This document shows, one piece after another, positions 49,894 to 59,103 of a DNA stretch of 64,000 bases. The notes beneath the pieces are model-generated. The model ran no database searches, was not told the origin of the DNA, and was given only the letters and a program-made list of their open reading frames with translations. The position numbers and the translations under genes are program-made. The first letter of the stretch is position 1. Every line of letters begins with the position of its first letter. Source of the DNA: Nonomuraea sp. PA05 (GTDB taxonomy: Bacteria; Actinomycetota; Actinomycetes; Streptosporangiales; Streptosporangiaceae); assembly GCF_008086045.1 (NCBI RefSeq), contig NZ_VSEY01000024.1:144536-208535 (forward strand), written 5' to 3'.

Positions 49894-50760
49894 ATGACCG
49901 AACCCAGAAGCCACACCCTTGAGGTGCCCGGCGCCACCCTCGCGTACGACGTGCGGGAAGCCCAGGGCGGCGGCGAGCCGATCCTGCTGATGATCGGCTC
50001 TCCGATGGACGCCAGCGGCTTCACCACCCTGGCCGGCCACTTCGAGGACCGCACGGTGGTGACGTACGACCCGCGCGGGGTGAGCCGGAGCAAGCGCACG
50101 GACGGCCTGGCCGAGTCGACGCCCGAACTGCACGCCGACGACCTGCACCGGCTGATCGACGCGATCGGCGGCGGGCCGGTCGACATCTTCGCCAGCAGCG
50201 GCGGCGCGGTGAACGCGCTCGCGCTGGTGGCCCGGCATCCCGGCCAGGTGCGCACGCTGGTGGCGCACGAGCCGCCGGTCGCCAAGGTGCTGCCGGACGC
50301 GGAGCGGGCGATGGCCGTGATCATGGACATGCGGGAGACGTACGAGCGGGAGGGCTTCGGGCCCGCGATGGCGAAGTTCATCGCGACGACGAGCCACACC
50401 GGCGAGTTCCCGGCGGATCCGAAGGAGCTGCCGGTGGCGGATCCGGCCATGATGGGCCTGCCGACGCAGGACGACGGCTCGCGCGACGATCCGCTGCTGG
50501 GGCAGAACCTCATCACGTGCACGCACTACGAGCCCGAGTTCGAGGCGCTGCGGGGGGCTTCGACGCGTGTGGTGATCGCGGTGGGTGCGGAGTCGGAGGG
50601 GCAGATGGCGCGGCGTGGGGGTGAGGGGGTGGCCGAGCGGCTCGGTACGAAGCCGGTGATCTTCCCCAGCAACCATGGAGGGTTCATGGGGGACGAGTTC
50701 GGCATGCCGGGCCAGCCCGAGGCCTTCGCCGCCGCACTGCGCCAGGTCCTGGACGCGTAA
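49894..50760 (+). CDS. Alpha/beta hydrolase
   Basis: A 288-residue alpha/beta hydrolase. The nucleophile elbow is IFASSSGGAVNALALV (GxSxG variant A-S-S-G-G), with RTVVTYDPRGVSRSKR before it and a late PSNHGGFMGDEFG carrying the catalytic His. It resembles actinobacterial hydrolases of unknown substrate. ATG 49894 follows AAGGAG. Monocistronic. Confidence 0.87.
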   Translation: MTEPRSHTLEVPGATLAYDVREAQGGGEPILLMIGSPMDASGFTTLAGHFEDRTVVTYDPRGVSRSKRTDGLAESTPELHADDLHRLIDAIGGGPVDIFASSGGAVNALALVARHPGQVRTLVAHEPPVAKVLPDAERAMAVIMDMRETYEREGFGPAMAKFIATTSHTGEFPADPKELPVADPAMMGLPTQDDGSRDDPLLGQNLITCTHYEPEFEALRGASTRVVIAVGAESEGQMARRGGEGVAERLGTKPVIFPSNHGGFMGDEFGMPGQPEAFAAALRQVLDA

Positions 50761-50777
50761 CCCCCGGGCTTCGGTGA

Positions 50778-51899
50778 TCACGGCTGGTCGTGCGGGCGGA
50801 GGCGGGCCGCCTTCAGTCCCAGGTGCACGGCCAGCCGGTCGTCGCCGTCCGACAGGTCGCGGTGGATGAGCCGCTCCGCCTTGCCCAGCCGGTAGTAGAG
50901 CGTCTGCCGGTGGATGCCCAGCTCGGCCGCCGTCTTCTGCACGTGCCCGCCCCGGTCGAGGTAGACCTCCACGGTCTGGGCCAGCTCGGCGTCCAGCGCC
51001 GCGGTCTCGGCGGACAGCTCGCGCAGGTCGGCCTGGCCGAGCCGGGCCAGCAGGCGGTGCACACCCAGGTCCTCCCACCGGGCGATGGGCGCGTGGCGCG
51101 GGAAGTGCTCGGCGATGCGCAGCGCCTGGCGGGCCTCGCGCCAGCTCAGCCAGGCGTCGGCCGGGTCGGTGCGGGTGGCGCCGATGCCGGCGGCGGTGCC
51201 GTACGCGCTCTGCATGGTCTGCGCCACCTCCCCCGCCAGGTGGGCGGGGGCGAGCAGGGCGACGGGCGAGCCGGCGCGGGCCAGCACGCCGCGCGGCAGC
51301 GTCCAGAGGGCCGCCACCCGCTCCTGCGACTCGCGCACGGCGATGGCCGCGACCGGGCCCGGCACCTCGATCGAGGCGCCGGCCCGCTCCTCCGGGTCGG
51401 CCGAGAGCAGGGCGCGCAGGCCGCGTCCGAGGTCCTGGCGGCTCCTGGCCTCCTGGGCGAGCGCGGCGGCGGCCCGGGCCACGAGCGGGGCGGCGGCGGC
51501 CAACCGCTCGTCGGTCAGCCCACTGGGACCGGCCCGCTCGCCCGACCCGATCTGCCCGCCAGAGCCGGTCAGCTCACCGGAGTCGAGCAGCCACAGGTAG
51601 CCGTAGGTGACGTCGGCGTGGCGCAGCGGCCAGCAGACTCTGGCCAGCACCCCGAGCTCGGCGTCCGCGGGAATCCTGACGGGCCCGTTCGCCCGGGCGA
51701 TGCCGTAACGTTCGAAGTACTCGCGCACCTCGCCCGTAGCGCGCCGCCGCAGGATGGACTCCTGGCGGACCGTGTCGATGTCGCCGTGCTGCGCGCCGTA
51801 CGCGAGCAACCGGAACGAGCGGTCCTCCAGCGTCGCGGACGCCCCCAGCCGGGCGGCGATCTCATCGACGATCTCTTGTAGGTCAGCCGAGTTGTGCAT
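50778..51899 (-). CDS. PucR-family regulator, likely of proline catabolism
   Basis: A 373-residue regulator; ATG 51899 (MHNSADLQEIVDEIAARLGA). The C-terminal PucR HTH is GGHVQKTAAELGIHRQTLYYRLGKAE (split for length: the helix pair TAAELGIHRQTLYYRL). It is divergent from the proline dehydrogenase gene across 76 bp, the usual arrangement for a PutR-type activator. The spacer holds TTGT-N13-ACAA (51900-51920), a candidate binding site. Confidence 0.88.
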   Translation of the reverse strand: MHNSADLQEIVDEIAARLGASATLEDRSFRLLAYGAQHGDIDTVRQESILRRRATGEVREYFERYGIARANGPVRIPADAELGVLARVCWPLRHADVTYGYLWLLDSGELTGSGGQIGSGERAGPSGLTDERLAAAAPLVARAAAALAQEARSRQDLGRGLRALLSADPEERAGASIEVPGPVAAIAVRESQERVAALWTLPRGVLARAGSPVALLAPAHLAGEVAQTMQSAYGTAAGIGATRTDPADAWLSWREARQALRIAEHFPRHAPIARWEDLGVHRLLARLGQADLRELSAETAALDAELAQTVEVYLDRGGHVQKTAAELGIHRQTLYYRLGKAERLIHRDLSDGDDRLAVHLGLKAARLRPHDQP

Positions 51900-51975
51900 T
51901 TGTATGACAGCCTGCCACAACCGGCGTTACGCGCGTCGATGGCCCCCTCTGAGCTGCGGTTTCTAGACTGAACGC

Positions 51976-52893
51976 ATGCTGGGTCAACTGCTGCTCGCCG
52001 CTTCGAGGAGCGGCGTCGTACGCCGTACCGTGTCAGGCTTCCCCCTCACGAAGAGGGTCGTGAAGCGCTTCGTCGCGGGCGAGAGCGTCCAGGAGGCCCG
52101 CGCCGCGATCGAACGGCTGCGCGACGCGAACCTCGCCGTCACCGTGGACCACCTCGGCGAGGAGACGCTGGACGCGCGGGCCGCCGAGGACACCGCCAAC
52201 GCCTACATCACGCTGCTGCAGGCCGTCGAGCCGCTCAAGCTGGGCGCCCGTGGCGAGGTGTCGGTGAAGCTGTCGGCCGTCGGGCAGCGGCTCGACGACT
52301 CCATGGCGCTGGAGCACGCCCGCGAGATCTGCGCCGCGGCGGCCGCCAACGGCTCGACCGTCACGCTCGACATGGAGGACCACACCACGATCGACTCCAC
52401 GTTGTCGATCCTGCGCAAGCTGCGCGAGGACTATCCCGCGACGGGTGTGGCGATCCAGGCGTACCTGTTCCGCAGCGAGCAGGACTGCCGCGACCTGTCC
52501 GCGGAGGGCTCGCGCGTGCGGCTGGTCAAGGGCGCCTACCGCGAGCCTGCGTCGGTCGCGCACCAGGGCAAGCCGGACGTGGACAAGGCCTACGTGCGAT
52601 GCCTGCGGATCCTCATGGCGGGGAAGGGTTACCCCATGGTGGCGACGCACGACGACCGCATGATCGCGATCACCGAGCTGCTCGCCGACCGCTTCGGGAG
52701 GACGATCGGCGACCACGAGTTCCAGATGCTCTACGGAATCAGGACCGACCGGCAGGAGGCCCTGGCCGGGGCCGGTCACACGGTCCGCGTGTACGTCCCC
52801 TACGGCGACGACTGGTACGGCTACTTCATGCGCCGCCTGGCGGAGCGTCCGGCCAACGTCGCCTTCTTCCTTCGTGCCCTTGGGGGTAAGTAA
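51976..52893 (+). CDS. Proline dehydrogenase
   Basis: A 305-residue FAD-dependent TIM barrel of the monofunctional actinobacterial type: VSVKLSAVGQRLDD, TLDMEDHTTIDSTL, RLVKGAYREP and the C-terminal YGDDWYGYFMRRLAERPANV that contacts proline. It oxidises L-proline to pyrroline-5-carboxylate with quinone or oxygen as acceptor. A TAGACT -10 about 8 bp before the ATG suggests a leaderless transcript. The next gene starts immediately after its stop. Confidence 0.95.
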   Translation: MLGQLLLAASRSGVVRRTVSGFPLTKRVVKRFVAGESVQEARAAIERLRDANLAVTVDHLGEETLDARAAEDTANAYITLLQAVEPLKLGARGEVSVKLSAVGQRLDDSMALEHAREICAAAAANGSTVTLDMEDHTTIDSTLSILRKLREDYPATGVAIQAYLFRSEQDCRDLSAEGSRVRLVKGAYREPASVAHQGKPDVDKAYVRCLRILMAGKGYPMVATHDDRMIAITELLADRFGRTIGDHEFQMLYGIRTDRQEALAGAGHTVRVYVPYGDDWYGYFMRRLAERPANVAFFLRALGGK

Positions 52894-54519
52894 ATGGATG
52901 CCATCAGCAACGTCCCCGTGCCCGCGAACGAGCCTGTGCTCGGCTACGCGCCCGGCAGCGCCGAGCGGGAGACGCTGGAGGACCGCATCAAGGAGCTGGC
53001 CGGCGCGTCGCTCGACCTGACCTTGACCATCGGCGGTGAGCAGCGGCTCGGCGGCGGCGCCCCCATCGACGTGGTGCAGCCGCACAACCATGCCTCCGTC
53101 CTGGGCCGTACCAACGACGCTACGGCCCAGGACGTGCAGGACGCGATCTCGGCGGCGCTCCAGGCGGCGCCGGCGTGGCGGTCGCTGTCGTTCGACGAGC
53201 GGGCGGCGATCTTCCTGAAGGCGGCCGACCTGCTGGCGGGCCCGTGGCGGGCGACGCTGAACGCGGCGACCGTCCTGGGGCAGTCGAAGTCGGCGCAGCA
53301 GGCGGAGATCGACGCGGCGTGCGAGCTGATCGACTTCCTGCGCTTCAACGTGGCCTACGCCCGGCAGCTCTACGCCGACCAGCCGATCTCCTCGCCCGGC
53401 GTGTGGAACAGGATGGAGTACCGCCCCCTTGAGGGGTTCGTGCTCGCGATCACGCCGTTCAACTTCACCGCGATCGCCGGCAACCTGCCGACCTCGGCCG
53501 CGCTGATGGGCAACGTCGTGGTGTGGAAGCCGTCGCCGACGCAGCAGTTCGCGGCGCACTTCACGATGCGGCTGCTGGAGGAGGCGGGGCTGCCGCCTGG
53601 CGTGATCAACCTGGTGACGGGCAACGGGCAGGCCGTCTCCGAGGTGGCGCTGGCGCACCCGGCGCTGGCCGGCATCCACTTCACCGGCTCGACCGCGACG
53701 TTCCAGCACCTGTGGCGCACGATCGGCACCAACATCTCCGCCTACCACGGCTACCCGCGTCTCGTCGGCGAGACCGGCGGCAAGGACTTCGTGCTCGCGC
53801 ACCCCTCCGCCGACCCGGCCGTCCTGACGACGGCGCTGGTCAGGGGCGCGTTCGAGTATCAGGGTCAGAAGTGTTCCGCGGCGTCGCGGGCGTACGTGCC
53901 GCGCTCGCTGTGGAACCGCATGCGTGACGACTTCGTCGCCACCGCCGAGTCGCTGACGGTGGGCGACGTGGCGGCCGACCTGTCGACGTTCATGGGCGCG
54001 GTCATCGACGCGCGGGCGTTCGCCAAGCACAAGGACGCGATCGACCGGGCCCGCGCGGCCTCGAACATCGACGTGCTCACCGGCTCCTACGACGACTCCG
54101 TCGGCTACTTCGTCAAGCCGACCGTCCTGGAGTGCGCGGACCCGGCCGACGAGATCTTCGTCAAGGAGTACTTCGGGCCGATCCTCGGCGTGCACGTCTA
54201 CGAGGACCGCGACTACGACCGGGTCGTGGACCAGATGGAGAACGTCTCCCCGTACGCGCTGACCGGGTCGATCATCGCCCAGGACCGGTACGCCATCGCG
54301 GCGGCGGCCGAGCGGCTGCGCTTCGCGGCGGGCAACTTCTACGTCAACGACAAGCCGACGGGCGCCGTCGTGGGCCAGCAGCCGTTCGGCGGCGGGCGCG
54401 CGTCCGGCACCAACGACAAGGCGGGCTCGATCTTCAACCTGACGCGGTGGGTGAGCGCCCGCGCGATCAAGGAGACGTTCGTGCCGCCGACCGACCACCG
54501 TTACCCGCACATGGGCTGA
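52894..54519 (+). CDS. pruA: L-glutamate gamma-semialdehyde dehydrogenase (1-pyrroline-5-carboxylate dehydrogenase)
   Basis: A 541-residue ALDH4-type enzyme: ITPFNFTAIAGNLPTSAALM, VVWKPSPTQQFAAHF, IHFTGSTATFQ, catalytic Glu in VGETGGKDFVLAH, catalytic Cys in FEYQGQKCSAASRAYVP, and GPILGVHVYED. It converts glutamate semialdehyde to glutamate, finishing proline degradation begun by the preceding enzyme. A 15-bp terminator hairpin follows. Confidence 0.96.
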   Translation: MDAISNVPVPANEPVLGYAPGSAERETLEDRIKELAGASLDLTLTIGGEQRLGGGAPIDVVQPHNHASVLGRTNDATAQDVQDAISAALQAAPAWRSLSFDERAAIFLKAADLLAGPWRATLNAATVLGQSKSAQQAEIDAACELIDFLRFNVAYARQLYADQPISSPGVWNRMEYRPLEGFVLAITPFNFTAIAGNLPTSAALMGNVVVWKPSPTQQFAAHFTMRLLEEAGLPPGVINLVTGNGQAVSEVALAHPALAGIHFTGSTATFQHLWRTIGTNISAYHGYPRLVGETGGKDFVLAHPSADPAVLTTALVRGAFEYQGQKCSAASRAYVPRSLWNRMRDDFVATAESLTVGDVAADLSTFMGAVIDARAFAKHKDAIDRARAASNIDVLTGSYDDSVGYFVKPTVLECADPADEIFVKEYFGPILGVHVYEDRDYDRVVDQMENVSPYALTGSIIAQDRYAIAAAAERLRFAAGNFYVNDKPTGAVVGQQPFGGGRASGTNDKAGSIFNLTRWVSARAIKETFVPPTDHRYPHMG

Positions 54520-54533
54520 GTTCCCATCGCCGC

Positions 54534-54569
54534 CGAGAGCCCCCGGGGTCCTGCCCCCGGGGGCTCTCG
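54534..54569 (+). terminator. Strong GC hairpin terminator
   Basis: CGAGAGCCCCCGGGG pairs over 15 bp with 54555-54569 across a 6-nt loop, just after the pyrroline-5-carboxylate dehydrogenase gene. Confidence 0.85.
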
Positions 54570-54638
54570 CCGTCTGCGGGGGCGGTGGCGTAATCTGCAA
54601 TATTCGTGTCGTTGACGCCATCCCGGGGCACGGCCAGC

Positions 54639-55628
54639 ATGAGAGACATGCAGCGACGTATCCTGATCGTCGTCTTCCCCGGCTTCCAGCTCCTCGACAT
54701 GGCAGGCCCCGCCGACGTGTTCGGCACGGCGGCCCTCCTCTCGCCCGGAGACGGCTACACGGTGGAGGTGGCGTCCCCCGGCGGCGGCGCCGTGTCCGCG
54801 GGGAACGGCGTCACGGTCACGACCGGCGCGCTCGGCGACGTCACGGGCCCGCTGGACACGCTGCTGGTGGCGGGCGGCCTGAGCGTGCCCGAGCACGTCC
54901 AGGACCGCGAGCTGATCGCCGACGTCGTCCGCCTGGCGGCCGGGGCGCGGCGGGTGGCGTCCGTCTGCAACGGCGCGTTCCTGCTGGCGGAGGCCGGCCT
55001 GCTGGACCACCGGCGGGTCACCACGCACTGGCTCGCCGCCCGCGAGCTGAGCAGCCGGTACGGGGACGTCGAGGTCGACCCCGACCAGCTCTACATCGAG
55101 GACGGCGACGTCTGGACCGCCGCAGGCGTCCTGTCAGGCGTGGACCTGGCACTCGCGCTGGTCGCCAGGGACCACGGCCACGAACTCGCCACGAACGTCG
55201 CCCGCGGCCTCGTGGTCTACCTGCACAGACCGGGCGGGCAGAGCCAGTTCAGCACCCCGATGCGGGCGATGACGCCGCGCAGCGAGCCGCTCAGGGAGTT
55301 GCAGGCCTACATCGACGCGAACCCGTCCGCCGACCTCAGCGTGCCCGCCCTGGCCGCCCGCGCCGGCATGAGCGAGCGGCACTTCTCCCGCGTCTTCACC
55401 GAGCAGACCGGCCTGTCACCCGGCCGGTACGTCGAACGCAGCCGCGCCGACACCGCCAGGCGGCTGCTGGAGGTGACCGGTCTCCCCCTGACCGCGGTGG
55501 CCAGGGAGGCGGGCCTCGGCACGCAGGAGACGCTCTACCGGGTCTTCCGCCGGCACTGGCGGATCTCGCCCGGCGACCACCGCAGACGATTCCACTCCAC
55601 TTCCAGGGAAAGGCCACGGGGCACATGA
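54639..55628 (+). CDS. GlxA-type regulator (DJ-1/PfpI domain plus AraC HTH)
   Basis: About 329 residues: DJ-1/PfpI domain (about 5-185, RILIVVFPGFQLLDMAGPAD, with the nucleophile-elbow Cys in VASVCNGAFLL), then an AraC HTH pair (LSVPALAARAGMSERHFSRV, FTEQTGLSPGRYVERSRADT). A GTG at 54606 is a leaderless alternative, since TAATCT lies 9 bp upstream of it. It is coupled by ATGA to the next DJ-1 gene, which is probably its target. Confidence 0.88.
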   Translation: MRDMQRRILIVVFPGFQLLDMAGPADVFGTAALLSPGDGYTVEVASPGGGAVSAGNGVTVTTGALGDVTGPLDTLLVAGGLSVPEHVQDRELIADVVRLAAGARRVASVCNGAFLLAEAGLLDHRRVTTHWLAARELSSRYGDVEVDPDQLYIEDGDVWTAAGVLSGVDLALALVARDHGHELATNVARGLVVYLHRPGGQSQFSTPMRAMTPRSEPLRELQAYIDANPSADLSVPALAARAGMSERHFSRVFTEQTGLSPGRYVERSRADTARRLLEVTGLPLTAVAREAGLGTQETLYRVFRRHWRISPGDHRRRFHSTSRERPRGT

Positions 55629-56248
55629 ACATCGCCATTCCGCTCTATCCGCGGTTCACGGCGCTCGACGCGGTTGGGCCGTACACGGTGCTGGCCTTCG
55701 CGCCGGGCTGCACGGTCACCTTCGTGGCCGGCGAGGCAGGGCCGGTCGCCGACGACCACGGCACGCTCTCGATCACCGCCACCGCCACCTACGCCGACCT
55801 GCCCGCACCGGACGTGATCGTCGTCCCGGGCGGCAGCGGCACCTTCGACGCCCTCGCCGACGAAGCCCTGGTCGGGTGGATCCGGCAGGCGCACGAGCAC
55901 ACCCGGTGGACGACCTCCGTGTGCAGCGGCTCGCTGCTGCTCGGCAAGGCGGGGGTGCTCGAAGGGGTGCGGGCCACCTCGCACTGGGCTGTCCTGGACG
56001 AGCTCAAGCGGTACGGGGCGGAGCCGGTGAGCGAGCGCGTGGTGACCGCCGGGAAGGTCGTTACGGGGGCGGGGGTGTCGGCGGGGATCGACATGGCTCT
56101 GACGTTGCTGGGGCGGGCTGGTGGGGCGGAGGTGGCGGAGAGTGTGCAGCTTTTGATCGAGTACGATCCGGAGCCGCCGTTCGACTGCGGGTCGGCTGAG
56201 AAGGCGACGCAGGAGATGATGGGGCGCGCCCTGAGCCTGCTTCCCTGA
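55625..56248 (+). CDS. DJ-1/PfpI-family protein
   Basis: A 207-residue stand-alone DJ-1/PfpI protein: IAIPLYPRFTALDAVGPYTV, VIVVPGGSGTFDAL, the nucleophile elbow TSVCSGSLLLGKAGVL with Cys, and TSHWAVLDELKRYG. This pattern matches isonitrile hydratase-like and GlxA-associated members. It overlaps the GlxA-type gene, so both act together. Confidence 0.88.
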   Translation: MNIAIPLYPRFTALDAVGPYTVLAFAPGCTVTFVAGEAGPVADDHGTLSITATATYADLPAPDVIVVPGGSGTFDALADEALVGWIRQAHEHTRWTTSVCSGSLLLGKAGVLEGVRATSHWAVLDELKRYGAEPVSERVVTAGKVVTGAGVSAGIDMALTLLGRAGGAEVAESVQLLIEYDPEPPFDCGSAEKATQEMMGRALSLLP

Positions 56249-57147
56249 CGGGACTCGCCCGGCTGAGGTCGGGGTCGGGTTTATCGGGGTAGCACACGCC
56301 CGCGTCCCGCACGCCTGGGTCCTGCACTCCTGGGTCCTGCACGCCTTATCGCGCGCGCCCGGGTCCCATAGGCCCGTATCGCGCACGCCCGCGTCGCCCA
56401 CGCCCTGATATCCCGCACGCCCCCATCGCGGACACCCGCATCGCGCACGCCGGGCATCGCGCACGCCGGGTCGCGTACGGGGCAGGCGCCCCCGTCCCTC
56501 CAGCCCGGGACGAGGGCGCCGCCCCTCCGGGCCCTATGTCCGGTGGGCCCGGAGGCCTGCCGCGCACCTGACGCGCGGACCGCCCCTGCACGTATGGGCA
56601 GCGGCGCCGCCGAACATCGCCCGCTCCGACGGCGGCGCCGCGCCCGGTATCCCGGCCCGCGGCCCTCCCCGCGAACCGGCCCCCAGCCCAACCGACGACC
56701 CTGCCCGCGGCCCATCCCGCAGACGGGCCGGCCACCTGACCGGCAGCCCAGCCCGCAGACTCGCCCGTAGACCCACCCGCACCTGCACGTTCCGGAACCG
56801 CGTACGGGCGCGCTCGCGCGCGGGCGAGCCCCCGCCTGCCGCCCATGGGAGCACCCCGCACCCACCGGCCTTGGACCGTTCCATGAGGCCGAGAGGGGCG
56901 CGAGGCCCAGGGTCCGCGGTCCGGCCACCACCCGCATCGGTGCTGCGCGCCATGGTCGACTCCTACGTCAGTTGAGCACTGCTCGTGATAGGCCGGGTGT
57001 CGATGAAACTATGGCGTCACACGAAGCCCTGGCTTCAGGGCGGCACCTAGGGAAATCCCTAGGTTGTGATCGCGCCCGGCACCCCTGCCCCTCCACACCG
57101 GCCAGCCGTCACACCCCCACACCGGCCAATCGTTGCCTGCCAGCCGG
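56249..57147. other. Gene-free, repeat-rich tract of about 900 bp
   Basis: Long frames here are artefacts of GC content: products are Arg/Gly/Pro-rich with no family resemblance and no ribosome sites. About 56290-56480 consists of degenerate copies of a cgcacgcc-centred 12-15 bp motif, and 56640-56790 of a similar proline/arginine-coding motif. The last 100 bp drop in GC and hold a palindrome (57046-57065). Confidence 0.65.
57046..57065. promoter_or_regulatory. Orphan 9+2+9 perfect palindrome
   Basis: ACCTAGGGAAATCCCTAGGT is symmetric except for the central AA. It resembles the binding sites of NarL/LuxR-type response regulators in form, but no such regulator or promoter-proximal gene is next to it; the nearest genes both point away or end here. 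Confidence 0.6.
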
Positions 57148-57732
57148 TCAGCCCTCGCCCCCCACACCCGTCGGCAGCACGTCGAAGTGCACGATGACGT
57201 GCCCGGTCGCCTCGTCCTCCCGGGTATCGGACAACGCCCGGTACCGCTCCAGCACCTCGAACACCTGGTCCCGCATCGACGCCGTCTCCTCAGGCGTCAA
57301 CCGCAGCGATCGCCGCCCGTACACGCTCGCCTGCACCCACTCCTCGGGCGCCGTGGCCGACTCCTCCCGCCAGCGGGACAGTTCCGCGCCGCGGGTGCGT
57401 ACCAGGTCATCGAGCAGGTAGTCCAGCGCGCCCGCCACCTCGGGGTCGGCGGGGCGGGCCTCGCCGTAGGAGTAGCCGCCGGGCGTGACGCGCCAGTACT
57501 TCTGCTTGCCGCGCCCCATCCCGGCGACGACCTCGATCATGCCGTGCTTGGCCAGTTCCCTGAGGTGGTAGCTGGTGGCGCCGGTGTTCTGGCCGAGGCG
57601 GGCGGCCAGGCCGGTGGCCGTGGAGGGGCCGTGTTCGTCCAGGAGCTCGTAGATGCGCAGGCGCAGCGGGTGAGCGAACGACTTCAGTGCGTTCGCATCG
57701 AGCGTGCGGGCGGAGAAGCTCTTGATTTGCAT
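57148..57732 (-). CDS. ArsR-type winged-helix regulator
   Basis: A 194-residue regulator; ATG 57732 (MQIKSFSARTLDANALKSFA). The HTH reads HPLRLRIYELLDEHGPSTAT, then LAARLGQNTGATSYHLRELA, typical of the ArsR/HTH_20 group that represses adjacent MFS exporters. No metal-binding cysteines are visible. It is divergent from the MFS gene and their shared 67-bp spacer holds TTGCA repeats. Confidence 0.88.
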   Translation of the reverse strand: MQIKSFSARTLDANALKSFAHPLRLRIYELLDEHGPSTATGLAARLGQNTGATSYHLRELAKHGMIEVVAGMGRGKQKYWRVTPGGYSYGEARPADPEVAGALDYLLDDLVRTRGAELSRWREESATAPEEWVQASVYGRRSLRLTPEETASMRDQVFEVLERYRALSDTREDEATGHVIVHFDVLPTGVGGEG

Positions 57733-57786
57733 ACTGTGCAAGCCTATCTTTGCAAAGAAACTTATGCACACTTTCCCTTGCATACT
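57727..57786. promoter_or_regulatory. Operator region between regulator and MFS exporter
   Basis: TTGCATACTGTGCAA (57727-57741) is an inverted TTGCA-N5-TGCAA, CTTTGCAAAG is a perfect 10-bp palindrome near 57752, and TTGCATACT recurs near 57778. The first copy overlaps the regulator start codon, fitting dual repression. Confidence 0.6.
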
Positions 57787-57799
57787 ATCGGAGCAAACC

Positions 57800-59047
57800 G
57801 TGGCACGTCTTGGGCGATCGTTCGTTTTCCTGTGGTCTTCCACGGGGCTGTCCAACCTGGCGGACGGTGTACTGAAGATCGGTGCGCCGCTGCTGGCCGT
57901 GAGCATGACCCGATCCCCCACCCTGGTGTCTCTCGCGGGGGCCGCCGCCACATTGCCGTGGCTGCTGCTGGCGTTGCACGCGGGCGCCATCGCCGACCGG
58001 GCCGACCGCCGTCTGATCATGGTCAGGGCTAATCTGGTGCGTGCGGTTCTCCTGGCCGCCGTCACCGTCCTGGCCGTCCTCGGGATGCTGAATCTCTGGT
58101 TGCTGCTCGCCGCCGTGCTGCTGGCCGGCGTGTGCGAGGTGTTCGCGGACCTGTCGGCGCAGTCCGTCCTGCCCATGAGCGTCTCCGGAGCGGAGCTGAC
58201 CAGGGCGAACGGCCGCGTGTCCACCGCCCAGCTGATCGGCAACGACTTCGTCGGCGCCCCGGCGGCGGGGGTGCTCGTCGTGGCGCTGCCCGCCGCCGTC
58301 TTCGGCGCCCCCGCCCTCCTGTACGGCGCCGCGGGCCTGCTCCTGCTCGGCATGCGGGGCACGTACCGGCTGCCGGACCCGCCCGCGCCCCGCCCGATGC
58401 GGGCCGACATCGCCGAGGCCCTGCGCTACCTGTGGGGCCACCGGCTCCTGCGCAGCCTCGCCATCACGGCGGGCCTGCTCAACCTCGCCAACGCCAGCTA
58501 CTTCGCCGTCTTCGTCCTCTGGGCGGTCGGCGACGGATCGCGGATCGGCCTGGAGCCGGGCGAGTACGGCCTCATGACCACGGCCTTCGCGGTCGGGGCG
58601 GTGTTCGGGTCGCTGCTGGCGGAACGGGCGGCGGGCGTGTTCGGCGAGCTGCGGACGCTCGTCGGCAACTGGCTCACCACCAGCGTGCTGCTCCTGGTGC
58701 CGGTGATCGTGCCGTCTCCGTGGACGCTCTACCCGACCGCCGTGCTGTGGGGCGTGGTCGGCGCCGCAGGAAACGTCCTGGTGATCTCGGCCCGCCAGCG
58801 GCTCATCCCGGCGGAACTGCTCGGGAGGGTCAATTCGGCATACCGCCTCATCGGGATGGGTGGCATGCCCCTGGGAGCGGCCCTGGGAGGCGTCGTGGCG
58901 GAGCTGGCCGGCCTGACAGCCGCCCTCGTCGGCGCCACAGGAGTATGTTTGGCGGCAGTCGGACTGGTGTGGCGCGCTTTGTCAGATCAATTTTCTGGGC
59001 CTCTGACCAGCGAACCTACACTTTCCGACATATCCACATCACGTTAG
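57800..59047 (+). CDS. MFS transporter (EntS/macrolide-exporter type)
   Basis: A 415-residue, 12-helix exporter from GTG 57800 (GGAG 6 bp upstream). Features are RLGRSFVFLWSSTGLSNLAD at the N-terminus, the loop 2-3 motif GAIADRADRRLIM, and LRYLWGHRLLRSLAI after the central loop, as in the MFS_3/EntS family. Regulated by the divergent ArsR-type gene. Substrate unknown; small lipophilic drugs or siderophores are typical. Confidence 0.9.
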   Translation: MARLGRSFVFLWSSTGLSNLADGVLKIGAPLLAVSMTRSPTLVSLAGAAATLPWLLLALHAGAIADRADRRLIMVRANLVRAVLLAAVTVLAVLGMLNLWLLLAAVLLAGVCEVFADLSAQSVLPMSVSGAELTRANGRVSTAQLIGNDFVGAPAAGVLVVALPAAVFGAPALLYGAAGLLLLGMRGTYRLPDPPAPRPMRADIAEALRYLWGHRLLRSLAITAGLLNLANASYFAVFVLWAVGDGSRIGLEPGEYGLMTTAFAVGAVFGSLLAERAAGVFGELRTLVGNWLTTSVLLLVPVIVPSPWTLYPTAVLWGVVGAAGNVLVISARQRLIPAELLGRVNSAYRLIGMGGMPLGAALGGVVAELAGLTAALVGATGVCLAAVGLVWRALSDQFSGPLTSEPTLSDISTSR

Positions 59048-59103
59048 GCACCCTACAGCTCGTGCTGAGGTGACATGATTATCCCCGAGCTTGAGGGGAT
59101 GGT

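Noticed and set aside
56281..56937. 218-residue frame as a gene
   Set aside because: Composition is Arg/Gly with VRDAGV-like repeats caused by the DNA repeat, no ribosome site, and no recognisable domain.
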